Positions 54,598 to 64,000 of a stretch of DNA of 64,000 nucleotides are shown piece after piece. Every line of letters starts with the position of its first letter. Within the stretch, counting starts at the first letter, position 1. The stretch lies in contig NZ_JADOBE010000001.1 in assembly GCF_015637705.1 (NCBI RefSeq), positions 248,001 through 312,000 of the forward strand, read 5' to 3'. This DNA is from Pseudomonas sp. N040 (GTDB taxonomy: Bacteria > Pseudomonadota > Gammaproteobacteria > Pseudomonadales > Pseudomonadaceae). The translations under genes were made by a program, and so were the position numbers. The notes beneath the pieces were generated by a model. The model saw only the letters and a program-made list of their open reading frames with translations, was not told the DNA's origin and made no database searches.

Positions 54598-55908
54598 ATG
54601 CATGCCCCCGTTCATTCCGACCAGCACGCCGCCTCCTACTACGCTGCCTCGATCAATCGCAGCCTTGGCTGCGGCCGGCTGGAAGGCGACTCCAGCGCCG
54701 ACGTGTGCATCATCGGCGGCGGCTTCTCCGGGCTGAACACCGCCATCGAACTGGCCGAACGCGGCCTGTCGGTGATCCTGCTGGAAGCGCACAAGATTGG
54801 CTGGGGCGCCAGCGGGCGCAATGGTGGCCAGCTGATTCGCGGGGTCGGTCACGACGTCGATCAATTCAAATCGGTGATCGGCGCCAGCGGCGTGCGCGAC
54901 CTGAAATTGATGGGCCTCGAGGCCGTCGAGATCGTTCGCCAGCGTGTCGCAAAGTACAAAATAGACTGCGACCTGACCTGGGGCTACTGCGACCTGGCCA
55001 ACAAGCCGGCGCACCTTGAAGGCTTTCAGGAAGATTTCGAAGAGCTGAAAAGCCTTGGTTACCGCCATGAGATGCGCCTGCTGCGGGCGGATGAAATGGC
55101 CAGCGTGGTCGGCTCCAGCCTGTATGCCGGTGGCATGATCGACATGGGCTCAGGCCATCTGCACCCGCTCAACCTGGCCATCGGCGAAGGACTGGCAGCG
55201 CAGTCACTGGGCGTGCGCCTGTGTGAGGACTCCGCCGTGACCCGCATCGACTATGGCCGCGAAGTGTGCGTGCACACCGCGCACGGCCGGGTTCGCGCGA
55301 AAACCCTGGTGCTGGCCTGCAACGCCTACATGAATGACTTGAACCCGGAGCTCGGCGGCAAGATTCTTCCGGCCGGCAGCTATGTCATCGCTACCGAGCA
55401 GCTCGGCGAATCCCTGGCCAGGCAGCTGATCCCGCAGAACATGGCGCTCTGCGACCAGCGCGTGACGGTGGATTACTTCCGCCTGTCCGCTGACAACCGC
55501 CTGCTGTTCGGTGGCGCCTGCCACTACTCGGGCCGCGACCCGGCCGACATCGCCGCCTACATGCGGCCGAAAATGCTCAAGGTGTTCCCGCAGCTGGCCG
55601 AGGTGAAGATCGACTACCAGTGGGGTGGCATGATCGGCATCGGTGCCAACCGCCTGCCGCAGATCGGCCGCCTCAAGGATCACGCCAACGTGTTCTACGC
55701 CCAGGCCTATGCCGGGCATGGCGTGAATGCCACCCACCTGGCGGGCAAGCTGTTGGGTGAGGCAATCAGCACGCAGCACAGCAGCGGTTTCGACGTCTTC
55801 GCCAAGGTGCCGCACATGACCTTCCCCGGCGGCAAGCATCTGCGTTCGCCCCTGCTGGCACTGGGCATGCTCTGGTATCGCGCCCGCGAGGCCGCTGGCC
55901 TGCTCTGA
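54598..55908 (+). CDS. pauB: FAD-dependent gamma-glutamylpolyamine oxidoreductase (PauB/PuuB-like)
   Basis: 436 residues of the DAO-type FAD oxidoreductases. FAD motif VCIIGGGFSGLNTAIELAERG at about 36-56, WGASGRNGGQL and the C-terminal QAYAGHGVNATHLAGK. PauB/PuuB enzymes oxidise gamma-glutamyl-putrescine-type intermediates to aldehydes, which KauB-type dehydrogenases then oxidise. The gene corresponds by position to PA5309. Confidence 0.88.
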   Translation: MHAPVHSDQHAASYYAASINRSLGCGRLEGDSSADVCIIGGGFSGLNTAIELAERGLSVILLEAHKIGWGASGRNGGQLIRGVGHDVDQFKSVIGASGVRDLKLMGLEAVEIVRQRVAKYKIDCDLTWGYCDLANKPAHLEGFQEDFEELKSLGYRHEMRLLRADEMASVVGSSLYAGGMIDMGSGHLHPLNLAIGEGLAAQSLGVRLCEDSAVTRIDYGREVCVHTAHGRVRAKTLVLACNAYMNDLNPELGGKILPAGSYVIATEQLGESLARQLIPQNMALCDQRVTVDYFRLSADNRLLFGGACHYSGRDPADIAAYMRPKMLKVFPQLAEVKIDYQWGGMIGIGANRLPQIGRLKDHANVFYAQAYAGHGVNATHLAGKLLGEAISTQHSSGFDVFAKVPHMTFPGGKHLRSPLLALGMLWYRAREAAGLL

Positions 55909-55923
55909 AGCACTCGCTGCAAC

Positions 55924-55946
55924 TTGCCCGCCGCAATGGCGGGCAA
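55924..55946. terminator. Hairpin between convergent pauB and MFS genes
   Basis: Perfect 9-bp stem TTGCCCGCC-GCAAT-GGCGGGCAA. No long T tract, so termination strength is uncertain. Confidence 0.55.
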
Positions 55947-55951
55947 CGCTC

Positions 55952-57094
55952 TTAGCGCAAGCCCGGTTCGGCAAATGGTGGCCGGCGCAACGCCAGCACG
56001 ACAAATCCCGCCGCCCCCAGCGCCATCAGCAGGGGCAAAGCGTGCCCGGTCAGCCACTGACTGGCGGCGCCGGTACTGACCGGGCCAAGCAGGCAACCCA
56101 GCCCCCACAACAGGGCCATGTGGGCATTGGCACGGACCAGCGCCATGTCACGATAATGCTGACCAACCATGATCAGCGCCAAGGTGTACAAGCCCCCCGC
56201 CGAGGCACCAAACAGCAACAGCAACGGCCACACCAGCGCGGTCTGCAACATGGCCGGGAGCGCCAGACTGCTGAACAGCAAAATCACCCCGCACAGCCGA
56301 AGCAGCAACGTGCGCGACATGCGATCCGCCAGCAAACCGATCGGCAACTGCAGCGCCGCGTCACCCACCACCACGATGCTGACCATCAGCAAAGCGCGAT
56401 CCTGATCGAAACCTTCATGCAGCATGTAAACCGGCATCAAGGTCAGCACCATGGCCTCGAATGCGGCAAACAGCACCACTGCCCACGCAATGGTCGGCTG
56501 TGTGCGACAAAACTCACCAAGACCACCGCCGAACACGCTATGCCGATCCACCTTGGGCGCACCGGTCTGGCCGAGCAGCATCAGGCTGCCGAGTACCAGC
56601 AATATGATCGCCACCCAGAAACCCCGGTCATCCGCAGTGCCCAGCGCCGCCAGCAGCAACGGGCCTGACAGCTGACTCAGGGCAAAGCCAGTGCCATACA
56701 GGGCCACCAGGCGCCCGCGCAAATGCTCCTCGACCAGCTGATTGATCCAGCTTTCGCCAAGCACAAACACTACGCACAGGGTCATGCCGATCAGCAGCCG
56801 CATCAGTAACCACACCGGGTAATACGGCAGCACTGCCAGGACGGCCAACGACAGCGCACAGGCCAGCAAACAGCAGAACAGCGCACGCGAGACGCCCAGC
56901 CAACCCGCTAACGGCCCTGTCAGGCGCGAGCCAAGCAGCACGCCAATCGCCGGCATGCCGGCCATCACGCCGATGGCGAACTGGCCGTAACCCCAGCCCT
57001 CAAGCCGCAACGACACCAGCGGCAAACTGACCCCCAGCGCCAGGCCAACAATGACCATCGCACTGGTCAGGACAAGGTAGGTTCCCCAGCGCAT
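55952..57094 (-). CDS. MFS transporter (YcaD-like)
   Basis: 380 residues with 12 membrane helices. MFS loop motif GSRLTGPLAGWLGVSR and GESWINQLVEEHLRGRLVALY, typical of the YcaD group. ATG 57094 has GGGAG 7 bp upstream and is preferred over ATG 57115. The substrate is unknown; it follows kauB on the same strand after 109 bp. Confidence 0.9.
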   Translation of the reverse strand: MRWGTYLVLTSAMVIVGLALGVSLPLVSLRLEGWGYGQFAIGVMAGMPAIGVLLGSRLTGPLAGWLGVSRALFCCLLACALSLAVLAVLPYYPVWLLMRLLIGMTLCVVFVLGESWINQLVEEHLRGRLVALYGTGFALSQLSGPLLLAALGTADDRGFWVAIILLVLGSLMLLGQTGAPKVDRHSVFGGGLGEFCRTQPTIAWAVVLFAAFEAMVLTLMPVYMLHEGFDQDRALLMVSIVVVGDAALQLPIGLLADRMSRTLLLRLCGVILLFSSLALPAMLQTALVWPLLLLFGASAGGLYTLALIMVGQHYRDMALVRANAHMALLWGLGCLLGPVSTGAASQWLTGHALPLLMALGAAGFVVLALRRPPFAEPGLR

Positions 57095-57203
57095 AGCGCT
57101 CTCCCGCAGACGCATTGAAAAGCAAAAGGCCGGACTCCCCGACACAAGGAGATCCGGCCACAGGCCTGAGCTTTCCAGCCGACCCTGGTTGACGCCTGAA
57201 GCG

Positions 57204-58697
57204 CTACAGCTTGATCCAGGTGGCCTTGAGCTCGGTGTACTTGTCGAAGGCGTGCAGCGACTTGTCACGACCGTTGCCCGACTGCTTGAAGCCGCCGAAC
57301 GGCGCGGTCATGTCGCCGCCGTCGTACTGGTTGACCCACATGCTGCCGACGCGCAAAGCCTTGGCCGCCAGGTGTGCCTTGGACAGGTTGCTGGTCCAGA
57401 TCGCCGCGGCCAGGCCGTAGATGCTGTCGTTGGCGATAGCAATGGCTTCCTCGGTGCTGTCGAAGGTGATCACCGACAGCACCGGGCCGAAGATCTCTTC
57501 GGCAGCGATGCGCATGCTGTTGTTGACGTTGTCGAAGATGGTCGGCTCGACATAAACCCCGCCGGTTTCCTCCAGGGTGCGCTTGCCGCCGCACAGCAGC
57601 TTGGCGTTCTCGGCATGCCCGGCTTCGATGTAGGACAACACGCTGTTGAGGTGGCCGGTATCAACCAGCGCGCCGACGGTGGTGGCCGGGTCCAGGGCGT
57701 GACCGGCTTTCCAGCCTTTCATCGCTTCCAGCAGCAGGGCCATGAATTCATCTTTCACCGAACGCTCGATCAGCAGGCGCGAACCGGCGGTGCACATTTC
57801 GCCCTGGTTGAAGCAGATCGCCGCGGCGGCGGCTTCGGCCGCGGTTTTCAGGCACGGCGCATCGGCGAAGACGATGTTGGCACTCTTGCCGCCGGCTTCC
57901 AGCCAGACGCGCTTCATGTTCGATTCGCCGGCATAGATCATCAGTTGCTTGGCGATCTTGGTCGAACCGGTGAACACCAGGGTGTCGACGTCCATATGCA
58001 AGGCCAGCGCCTTGCCGACGGTGTGCCCGAAGCCCGGCAAAATGTTCAACACACCCGCGGGAATACCTGCCTCGATGGCCAGCTGGGCCAGGCGAATGGC
58101 GGTCAGCGGCGACTTCTCGGACGGCTTGACGATCACCGAGTTGCCGGTGGCCAGCGCCGGGCCGAGTTTCCAGCAGGTCATGATCAGCGGGAAGTTCCAC
58201 GGCACGATGGCTGCGACCACGCCCACCGGCTCACGAGTGACCAGACCCAGTTCATTGTGCGGGGTGGCCGCGACTTCGTCGTAGATCTTGTCGATCGCCT
58301 CACCGCTCCAGCGGATCGCCCGCGAAGCGCCCGGCACGTCGACGCTCAGGGCATCGCCAATCGGCTTGCCCATGTCGAGGGTTTCCAGCAGTGCCAGTTC
58401 TTCGGCGTGCTGGTCCATCAGCGCGGCGAAACGAATCATCGCCTGCTTGCGCTTGACCGGCGCCAGGCGTGACCACACGCCCGACTCGAAGGTCGCGCGG
58501 GCATCGGCTACCGCCAGTTCGGCGTCGGCCAGGTCACAGCTGGCAACCTTGCCCAACAACCGGCCATCAACCGGACTGATGCAATCAAAGGTGGCTCCGG
58601 CAACCGCATCGGTGTACTGGCCATGGATGAAAGCGCGGCACTCAATGGCCAGCGTCTGGGCACGCTGCTCCCAGTCGGCACGGGTAAGGGAAGTCAT
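57204..58697 (-). CDS. kauB: Aldehyde dehydrogenase KauB/PuuC
   Basis: A 497-residue NAD(P)-dependent aldehyde dehydrogenase. Catalytic Cys302 (FNQGEMCTAGSR), general base Glu267 (LEAGGKS), NAD motif FTGSTKIAK and oxyanion PWNFP. It matches KauB of pseudomonads, which oxidises aldehydes from polyamine and arginine catabolism, and fits the nearby PauB-type oxidase. Confidence 0.95.
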   Translation of the reverse strand: MTSLTRADWEQRAQTLAIECRAFIHGQYTDAVAGATFDCISPVDGRLLGKVASCDLADAELAVADARATFESGVWSRLAPVKRKQAMIRFAALMDQHAEELALLETLDMGKPIGDALSVDVPGASRAIRWSGEAIDKIYDEVAATPHNELGLVTREPVGVVAAIVPWNFPLIMTCWKLGPALATGNSVIVKPSEKSPLTAIRLAQLAIEAGIPAGVLNILPGFGHTVGKALALHMDVDTLVFTGSTKIAKQLMIYAGESNMKRVWLEAGGKSANIVFADAPCLKTAAEAAAAAICFNQGEMCTAGSRLLIERSVKDEFMALLLEAMKGWKAGHALDPATTVGALVDTGHLNSVLSYIEAGHAENAKLLCGGKRTLEETGGVYVEPTIFDNVNNSMRIAAEEIFGPVLSVITFDSTEEAIAIANDSIYGLAAAIWTSNLSKAHLAAKALRVGSMWVNQYDGGDMTAPFGGFKQSGNGRDKSLHAFDKYTELKATWIKL

Positions 58698-59023
58698 TGG
58701 GGAATCCTCATATCGATAGAAGGCGGCAGCGGCTGGGCAGCCGAAGTGTCAATTATTCTGCAAGGACGGCGTACGTCCAGTCATGCGCGCAACCCTAAAC
58801 CAGAGGTCCGGCATTTTCAATATAATTGACACTTTACGGGCAATATCGCCTTGTATTGTTCGTTTTGTTAAACATAAACTTCGACTTTAGCTGCTTCAGC
58901 CACACTCTGCCGCATGACGAAGAACCGGGCAGGTAGCAAATTTCAGCTGCAATTGATCGATATACGCAACGAACCCAGATCGAATCCGACCCCACATCCA
59001 CCCACCCATTTCCGGACACGCGC
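58698..59023. other. 326-bp kauB-cupin divergent region with paired 11-bp inverted repeats
   Basis: AT-rich from 58810 to 58900. Holds AGTGTCAATTA at 58745-58755 and its exact reverse complement TAATTGACACT at 58823-58833 (listed separately). No gene seen. Confidence 0.5.
58745..58833. promoter_or_regulatory. Paired operator-like 11-mers upstream of kauB
   Basis: AGTGTCAATTA (58745-58755) and TAATTGACACT (58823-58833) are exact reverse complements with centres 78 bp apart, lying 48 and 126 bp upstream of the kauB start. Possibly sites for one dimeric regulator acting by looping; PauR is a candidate. Confidence 0.55.
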
Positions 59024-59383
59024 ATGAACATTGACCAGCTGATCAACTTCGCCGAAGCCACTACGCCTGCCGACAACTACCGCCCCGCCGCCGAAAAAAT
59101 CCTCAAAGGCGATCCAGCCCAGAGCGTTCGCAATCACTACTCCAGCCCCTGCAAGCAGTTCCACGCAGGCATCTGGGAAGGTGCCGTCGGCCAGTGGAAA
59201 ATCAATTACACCGAACATGAATACTGCGAAATCCTCCAAGGCGTCTCGGTGATTCGCGACCAGGATGGCAATGCCGCGACCTATCGCACCGGCGACCGCT
59301 TCGTTATTCCAGCAGGCTTCTCCGGCACCTGGGAAGTCTTGGAAGATACCCGCAAGGTCTATGTGATGTTCGAGCAGGCCTGA
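59024..59383 (+). CDS. Cupin-domain protein (DUF861 type)
   Basis: 119 residues: a single small cupin (EHEYCEILQGVSVIRDQDG... YRTGDRFVIPAGFSGTWEVLE), resembling ureidoglycolate-lyase-like or (S)-ureidoglycine-type cupins. Function unknown. Divergent from kauB, so it may be linked to polyamine breakdown. A Rho-independent terminator follows. Confidence 0.88.
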   Translation: MNIDQLINFAEATTPADNYRPAAEKILKGDPAQSVRNHYSSPCKQFHAGIWEGAVGQWKINYTEHEYCEILQGVSVIRDQDGNAATYRTGDRFVIPAGFSGTWEVLEDTRKVYVMFEQA

Positions 59384-59412
59384 TCGCACTAGCGTTTCAT
59401 GGCGTTACTTTG

Positions 59413-59438
59413 GCCCGCCCCTGGCGGGCAATTTTTTT
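59413..59438 (+). terminator. Terminator after cupin gene
   Basis: Stem GCCCGCC-CCT-GGCGGGC followed by AATTTTTTT on the plus strand, 30 bp past the stop. Confidence 0.9.
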
Positions 59439-59444
59439 GCCAAC

Positions 59445-59469
59445 AAAAAACCCGCCGAAGCGGGTTTTT
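59445..59469 (-). terminator. Terminator after rpmG
   Basis: Stem ACCCGC-CGAA-GCGGGT with A6 on the left giving a U tract on the minus strand, 16 bp past the rpmG stop. Confidence 0.9.
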
Positions 59470-59484
59470 CTGAAGCAGGATCAA

Positions 59485-59640
59485 TTACTTGATCTTGGCT
59501 TCCTTGTACGGAACATGCTTACGCACAACAGGATCGAATTTCTTGATTTCGATCTTGTCGGGAGTGGTGCGCTTGTTCTTGTCGGTGGTGTAGAAGTGGC
59601 CGGTACCGGCACTGGACACCAAACGGATCAGTTCACGCAT
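59485..59640 (-). CDS. rpmG: 50S ribosomal protein L33
   Basis: 51 residues: [20 protein letters not shown], then [17 protein letters not shown] and [11 protein letters not shown] at the end. It lacks the zinc-binding cysteines, so it is the Cys-free type. Downstream of rpmB by 10 bp. Confidence 0.96.
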   Translation of the reverse strand: MRELIRLVSSAGTGHFYTTDKNKRTTPDKIEIKKFDPVVRKHVPYKEAKIK

Positions 59641-59650
59641 GACGAGCTCC

Positions 59651-59887
59651 TTAAACCTTTACGCCGCGAGCACGAAGCTCACTGAGAACGACATCAATGC
59701 CGCGCTTGTCGATGATACGCATACCCTTGGTCGAAACGCGCAGACGCACAAAACGGTTCTCGGTCTCGACCCAGAAACGGTGATGCTGCAGGTTCGGCAG
59801 GAAGCGACGACGGGTTTTGTTTTGTGCGTGGGAAATGTTATTCCCGGTAACCGGACCCTTACCGGTTACTTGACAGACTCTCGACAT
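59651..59887 (-). CDS. rpmB: 50S ribosomal protein L28
   Basis: 78 residues: [40 protein letters not shown] and [15 protein letters not shown]. Forms the conserved rpmB-rpmG operon. Its promoter should lie in the 216-bp region up to radC (59888-60103), where no gene is visible. Confidence 0.97.
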   Translation of the reverse strand: MSRVCQVTGKGPVTGNNISHAQNKTRRRFLPNLQHHRFWVETENRFVRLRVSTKGMRIIDKRGIDVVLSELRARGVKV

Positions 59888-60103
59888 ACCATCAGCCCTC
59901 TAAAACCACATGCCCAACCCGGCATGGGTTGGCTGCTTAAACTCAAAGTCATTTGGCGCTCTGCGCCACGTTTCTTCAGGGTCTTACCGGTCAACGTGCA
60001 GAACAGTGAGCCGGGCCCCTAGAAAAGAGCGCGCCTTTATATCAGAAAGCCCGGCACACAGCAAGAAATACGCACAAGCGAACTTGCCTGACCGCGCCCC
60101 GGC

Positions 60104-60778
60104 TCAGATCCAGCCCTGCTCGGCCATGGACAGGGGCTCGCCATCGCCGACAATGAAATGATCCAGCACCCGGACATCCACCAGCGCCAGCGCCTCCTGC
60201 AGGCGTTTGGTCAGCACGCGGTCAGCCTGGCTCGGCTCGGCGACGCCGGACGGATGGTTGTGGGTCAGGATCAGCGCCGCCGCATTGTGCGCCAGGGCGC
60301 GCTTGACCACCTGCCGCGGATACACGCTGGCGCCGTCGATGGAGCCATGGAACAGCACCTCGAACGCCAGCACCCGGTGCTTACTGTCGAGAAACAGGCA
60401 GGCGAAGACTTCATGCAGCTCATGCCGCAGGCAAGCCTTCAGGTAATCGCGCACTGCCTGCGGGCTCTCCAGTGCCGAGTCGCGGCGCAGGCGTTCGGCC
60501 AGATGGCGACGGGACATCTCCAGCACCGCCTGCAGCTGCGCATACTTTGCCGGGCCGAGCCCCAGATGGCGGGAAAAATCCGCCAGCGGCGCCTCCAGCA
60601 GCGCGCGCAGGCTGCCACAATCCGCCAGCAGCCGGCGCGCCAGATCCACCGCAGACAGTCCGGGCACGCCGGTGCGCAGAAATATCGCCAGCAGTTCCGC
60701 GTCACTCAGGGCTGCCGCGCCCTGTTCCAGCAACTTTTCCCGCGGCCGCTCGGCCGCCGGCCAGTCCCGAATGCTCAT
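60104..60778 (-). CDS. radC: RadC/MPN-domain protein
   Basis: A 224-residue JAB/MPN-type protein with helix-hairpin-helix-like N-terminus and the metal motif HNHPSG ([18 protein letters not shown]). Despite the name its DNA-repair role is doubtful. ATG 60778 has GGGAGG upstream. Divergent from coaBC. Confidence 0.95.
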   Translation of the reverse strand: MSIRDWPAAERPREKLLEQGAAALSDAELLAIFLRTGVPGLSAVDLARRLLADCGSLRALLEAPLADFSRHLGLGPAKYAQLQAVLEMSRRHLAERLRRDSALESPQAVRDYLKACLRHELHEVFACLFLDSKHRVLAFEVLFHGSIDGASVYPRQVVKRALAHNAAALILTHNHPSGVAEPSQADRVLTKRLQEALALVDVRVLDHFIVGDGEPLSMAEQGWI

Positions 60779-60912
60779 GTCACCTCCCTGTAGAGCCCGC
60801 GCCACTGCTCCGTTGCTGGCGCTGTGATAATGTAGCCGACGTTTATGGCGCCACAAGGCCTGCAACGGCCTGCCCGGCGCCATGTATCCCCAACACCGAT
60901 CAAGGCGAGCCC

Positions 60913-62121
60913 ATGCAACGGCTTTACAGGAAACGCGTTGTGCTTGGCGTAGGTGGCGGCATTGCCGCCTACAAGAGCGCCGAACTGGTGCGCCGACTGC
61001 GCGACCAGGGCGCCGAAGTCCGCGTCGTGATGACCCGCGGCGGCCGCGAATTCATTACCCCGCTGACCATGCAGGCGCTCTCCGGCAACCCGGTCATGCT
61101 CGACCTGCTCGACCCCGCGGCAGAAGCCGCCATGGGCCATATCGAGCTGGCCCGCTGGGCCGATCTGGTACTGATTGCGCCGGCCACCGCCGACCTCATG
61201 GCCCGCCTGGCACAAGGCATTGCCGATGACCTGCTGACCACCCTGGTACTGGCTACCGATGCGCCGATCGCCCTGGCGCCGGCGATGAACCAGGCCATGT
61301 GGCGCGACCCGGCGACCCAGCACAACAGCCAGCTCCTGCAATCACGCGGCATGCACCTGTTCGGCCCGGCGGCCGGCACCCAGGCCTGCGGCGATGTCGG
61401 CCCCGGACGCATGCTGGAAGCCGAGGAGCTGGCGCAGCGCGCCGCCGATACCTTCAAGCGGCAGCTGCTGACCGGCCAGCATGTGCTGATCACCGCCGGC
61501 CCGACCCAGGAAAATATCGACCCGGTGCGTTACATCACCAACCACAGCTCGGGCAAGATGGGCTTTGCGCTGGCCGAGGCTGCGGCAGAGGCGGGGGCGC
61601 GGGTAACCCTGGTCAGTGGCCCGGTGTTCCTGCCCACCCCCGACCGGGTCGAGCGGATCAACGTGGTCAGCGCGACCGAGATGCTGCACGCCTGCGAAGC
61701 GGCCATGCCCTGCGACCTGTTGATCGCCGCCGCCGCGGTGGCCGACTATCGCCCGCAGGTGATTGCCGAGCACAAGCTGAAGAAGGATCCGGCCAATGGC
61801 GATGGCCTGCTGCTGGAGCTGGTGCGCAACCCGGATATCCTCGCCACGCTAGCCGCCCGCAGCGACCGCCCCTTCAGCGTCGGCTTTGCCGCGGAAACGC
61901 AGAACCTGCTCGATTATGCCGCGCGCAAGCTGCGCGACAAGAACCTCGACCTGATCGTGGCCAATGACGTGGCCAACCCGAGCATCGGCTTCAACAGCGA
62001 GGACAATGCCATCACCGTGATTGACCGCGCCCTGCAGCCCACCAGCTTTGCCCTGACCAGCAAGAGCAAGATTGCCCGCCAGCTGATTTCCTTTATCGCC
62101 GACCGACTGAAGCAGAACTGA
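60913..62121 (+). CDS. coaBC: Bifunctional phosphopantothenoylcysteine decarboxylase/synthetase CoaBC
   Basis: 402 residues. The CoaC flavoprotein domain (about 1-190: [27 protein letters not shown], catalytic Cys in [10 protein letters not shown]) is followed by the CoaB synthetase ([30 protein letters not shown]). Two steps of coenzyme A synthesis. The open frame further upstream is not coding for it. dut follows within 2 bp. Confidence 0.97.
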   Translation: MQRLYRKRVVLGVGGGIAAYKSAELVRRLRDQGAEVRVVMTRGGREFITPLTMQALSGNPVMLDLLDPAAEAAMGHIELARWADLVLIAPATADLMARLAQGIADDLLTTLVLATDAPIALAPAMNQAMWRDPATQHNSQLLQSRGMHLFGPAAGTQACGDVGPGRMLEAEELAQRAADTFKRQLLTGQHVLITAGPTQENIDPVRYITNHSSGKMGFALAEAAAEAGARVTLVSGPVFLPTPDRVERINVVSATEMLHACEAAMPCDLLIAAAAVADYRPQVIAEHKLKKDPANGDGLLLELVRNPDILATLAARSDRPFSVGFAAETQNLLDYAARKLRDKNLDLIVANDVANPSIGFNSEDNAITVIDRALQPTSFALTSKSKIARQLISFIADRLKQN

Positions 62122-62123
62122 CC

Positions 62124-62579
62124 ATGCATAGCCTGCAAGCCAAGATTCTCGACCCGCGCCTGGGCAACCAGTTCCCCCTGCCGCAATACGCCACCCCCGG
62201 CTCGGCCGGGCTCGACCTGCGCGCCATGCTGCAGGCAGACCTGTGCCTGGAGCCCGGCCAAACCGTGCTGATCCCCACCGGCCTGGCGATCTACATTGCC
62301 GATCCGGGGCTGGCGGCGCTGATCCTGCCGCGCTCGGGGCTCGGTCATAAGCACGGCATCGTCCTGGGCAACCTGGTCGGCCTGATCGACTCCGACTATC
62401 AGGGCGAACTCATGGTGTCCTGCTGGAATCGCGGCCAGCAGGCTTTCACCATCGCCGTTGGCGAGCGCATCGCCCAGCTGATACTGGTGCCGGTGGTGCA
62501 GGCGCACTTCGAACTGGTCAGCAGCTTCGATGAAAGCCAGCGCGGCGCTGGCGGATTTGGCCATTCGGGAAGCAACTGA
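62124..62579 (+). CDS. dut: dUTP diphosphatase
   Basis: A 151-residue trimeric dUTPase that lowers dUTP and provides dUMP. The five motifs are present: [42 protein letters not shown] and [10 protein letters not shown]. Closely packed between coaBC and algC. Confidence 0.97.
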   Translation: MHSLQAKILDPRLGNQFPLPQYATPGSAGLDLRAMLQADLCLEPGQTVLIPTGLAIYIADPGLAALILPRSGLGHKHGIVLGNLVGLIDSDYQGELMVSCWNRGQQAFTIAVGERIAQLILVPVVQAHFELVSSFDESQRGAGGFGHSGSN

Positions 62580-62601
62580 CCGCAGCACCAGGGGACTCGC
62601 A

Positions 62602-64000
62602 GTGACAAGGCTCAAACGCAACAAGGCAGCTGCCGCACCAACCACGACCGCAGTAACCAGCAGCGCCCAGCCGGCGCTGAAAGCCCTGCTGCCCGGCCTC
62701 GGCATTGCCGCGGGCGGCTTGCTGGCGGCCATTCTGCTGCTCTGGTTCGGCATCCTCAGCGACAGCCGCCAGCTGCAGCTGGAACAGCTGACCCAGGCCT
62801 GGGGCCAGGCCCAGGCCAATGTGCTGCAGCAAGCGCTCAACCAGCTGAGCAACGATACCCAGCGGGCCGCCAGCAACCCGCAGCTGCTGCAGGCGCTGCA
62901 CAGTGCAGACCCCGAGCAGATTGCCGCGGCCGAACGCAGTCTCGGTTACCTGGACGGGGTGGTGGATGCCCAACTGAACCTGAACGGGCAGGCGCTACCA
63001 AACAAACAGCGCGCCGCGCCGATGAACTTTGCCGCGCTGGACCTGCTGAAACGTGTTGAAAATGGCCAGCTGCCGGCGGCGGAAGCCTACCGGGTCGGCG
63101 ACCGCTGGCTGATCTACAGCGTGGCCCCGCTGCGCATGGCGGCCGACCAGCCTGTTCAGGGCACCCTGCTGCTGGCGGTTGACCTGCAGCGCCTGCTCAA
63201 GCTGCTTCCCGCGATGCCACCCGGCACCGGCCAGTTTCAAGCGACCCAGCAGTTCGGCAATGCCCCGCCACAACAACTCTTCAGCCTCGGCGAGGAAACC
63301 CCGGGGCCTCGCACGCAGCTGTCCGGCAGCCATCCGCACTGGAAATTCAGCTTCACCCCAGGCCAGCCATCGCGGATAACCGCAGCATCGCTGCTGATAC
63401 TGTTGCTGGCTGTACTGCTCGCCCTTGGCGGGGCCCTGCTGGGGCTGCGCGTGGTTACCAGCGCAGCCCGGCGAACCTTGGAAGCGGATACCGAGCAACT
63501 CCAACAGATGCTCGGCGAGCTGGCGTCCGGCAAGCCAGTGAAGCCCTTCAGCCTGTCCCTGCCAGCGCTCGACGAACTGGCCAAGAGCCTTGCCCAGCTG
63601 TCGCAGCGCCGCAGCGAGACGAACAGCAAGCCGGCACCCAAACCGGCGCCAGCCAAACCGGCACCGACAGCCGCGCCAGCAGAGCCGCCAGTGAGCCACG
63701 ACACGCCAAGCGCTGAAACGACCGCACCGACCGATGTCCTTGATATTGATATCGACGAGGAAAATCTGCTTGCGCTCGACCTGAATGCAACCCAAGCAAC
63801 AGCGCCAGCGGAAACCGAAGACCGGCGACCGGAGCTGCCCGCCAGTATTTTTCGCGCCTACGACATTCGCGGTGTTATCGGCACCACCCTGACCAGCCGC
63901 ACGGCCTACTGGATTGGCCGGGCAATCGGCTCGGAAAGCCTGGCCCGCGGCGAGCCGTCGATCGTGGTCGGTCGCGACGGTCGCCTGTCCGGCCCCGAGC
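62602..64000 (+). CDS. algC: Phosphomannomutase/phosphoglucomutase AlgC with membrane-anchored N-terminal extension (3' end off window)
   Basis: 466 codons visible from GTG 62602 (AGGGGAC site upstream). Residues 1-30 are basic, TM1 is about 31-52, a periplasmic region about 53-255 is followed by TM2 (about 258-280), and an Ala/Pro-rich linker runs to about 405. Then the mutase domain begins (PASIFRAYDIRGVIGTTLTSRTAYW) and leaves the window at VVGRDGRLSGPE, before the catalytic Ser of a complete enzyme. AlgC makes mannose-1-P and glucose-1-P for alginate, LPS and other polysaccharides. The short 463-residue AlgC annotated in P. aeruginosa starts inside this frame. Confidence 0.9.
   Translation, partial: MTRLKRNKAAAAPTTTAVTSSAQPALKALLPGLGIAAGGLLAAILLLWFGILSDSRQLQLEQLTQAWGQAQANVLQQALNQLSNDTQRAASNPQLLQALHSADPEQIAAAERSLGYLDGVVDAQLNLNGQALPNKQRAAPMNFAALDLLKRVENGQLPAAEAYRVGDRWLIYSVAPLRMAADQPVQGTLLLAVDLQRLLKLLPAMPPGTGQFQATQQFGNAPPQQLFSLGEETPGPRTQLSGSHPHWKFSFTPGQPSRITAASLLILLLAVLLALGGALLGLRVVTSAARRTLEADTEQLQQMLGELASGKPVKPFSLSLPALDELAKSLAQLSQRRSETNSKPAPKPAPAKPAPTAAPAEPPVSHDTPSAETTAPTDVLDIDIDEENLLALDLNATQATAPAETEDRRPELPASIFRAYDIRGVIGTTLTSRTAYWIGRAIGSESLARGEPSIVVGRDGRLSGPE

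Overview
The window is GC-rich chromosomal DNA of a denitrifying Pseudomonas (sensu lato). The evidence is gene content and order. The right half, from cyaY/lppL/lysA through amtB/glnK, rep, dadA, kauB and rpmBG to radC/coaBC/dut/algC, follows the order I remember for the P. aeruginosa PA527x-PA532x block. The left half carries nitrate respiration genes (narXL, narK1K2G), ubiUVT, moeA/moaB, nnrS and a Dnr-type regulator. No rRNA, tRNA, CRISPR array, transposase or phage gene was seen.

Layout. 1-7528: narG (5' part only), narK2 and narK1 on the minus strand, divergent from narXL, with an ANR/DNR box and a NarL palindrome between them. 7823-15176: a lasso-peptide biosynthesis cluster in the order ABC exporter, cyclase, precursor 1, HPr-kinase-like kinase, precursor 2, PRMT-like methyltransferase with a PqqD-like tail, RRE protein (B1), leader peptidase (B2). 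15177-15497: palindromic repeats. 15498-17429: beta-carbonic anhydrase, a Dnr-type regulator with a NarL-like site upstream, and a DGC-motif protein. 17594-23235: ubiTVU, moeA, moaB and nnrS, all minus strand, with DNR-type boxes upstream of ubiU and nnrS. 23570-29969: Sel1 protein, a large secreted arylsulfatase, a FadL-like porin and small proteins. 29993-42711: cyaY, lppL-lysA-dapF-DUF484-xerC-HAD, sutA, glnK-amtB, ubiK, a YifB/ComM ATPase, a LysR regulator and a MATE exporter. 42715-51355: GGDEF-EAL protein, rep, cytochrome c5, a PauR-like regulator, alr/dadX, ridA-dadA and ydbL. 51376-59383: ynbE-ydbH, lrp, a polyamine oxidoreductase, MFS, kauB and a cupin. 59485-64000: rpmG, rpmB, radC, coaBC, dut and the 5' part of algC with a long membrane-anchored extension.

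How the genes fit together. The left third is a coherent anaerobic nitrate/NO module: sensing (NarXL, Dnr), nitrate transport and reduction (NarK1/K2/NarG), molybdenum cofactor (MoeA, MoaB), NO-stress protein (NnrS) and oxygen-independent ubiquinone synthesis (UbiUVT). Three FNR-type boxes sit about 65 bp upstream of narK1, nnrS and ubiU. The lasso cluster is embedded in this module and is the most novel part. Its two core peptides are both predicted to form 8-residue rings closed on Glu8. They have very hydrophilic tails and a penultimate Arg, and the cluster carries two dedicated tailoring enzymes (kinase and PRMT-like methyltransferase).
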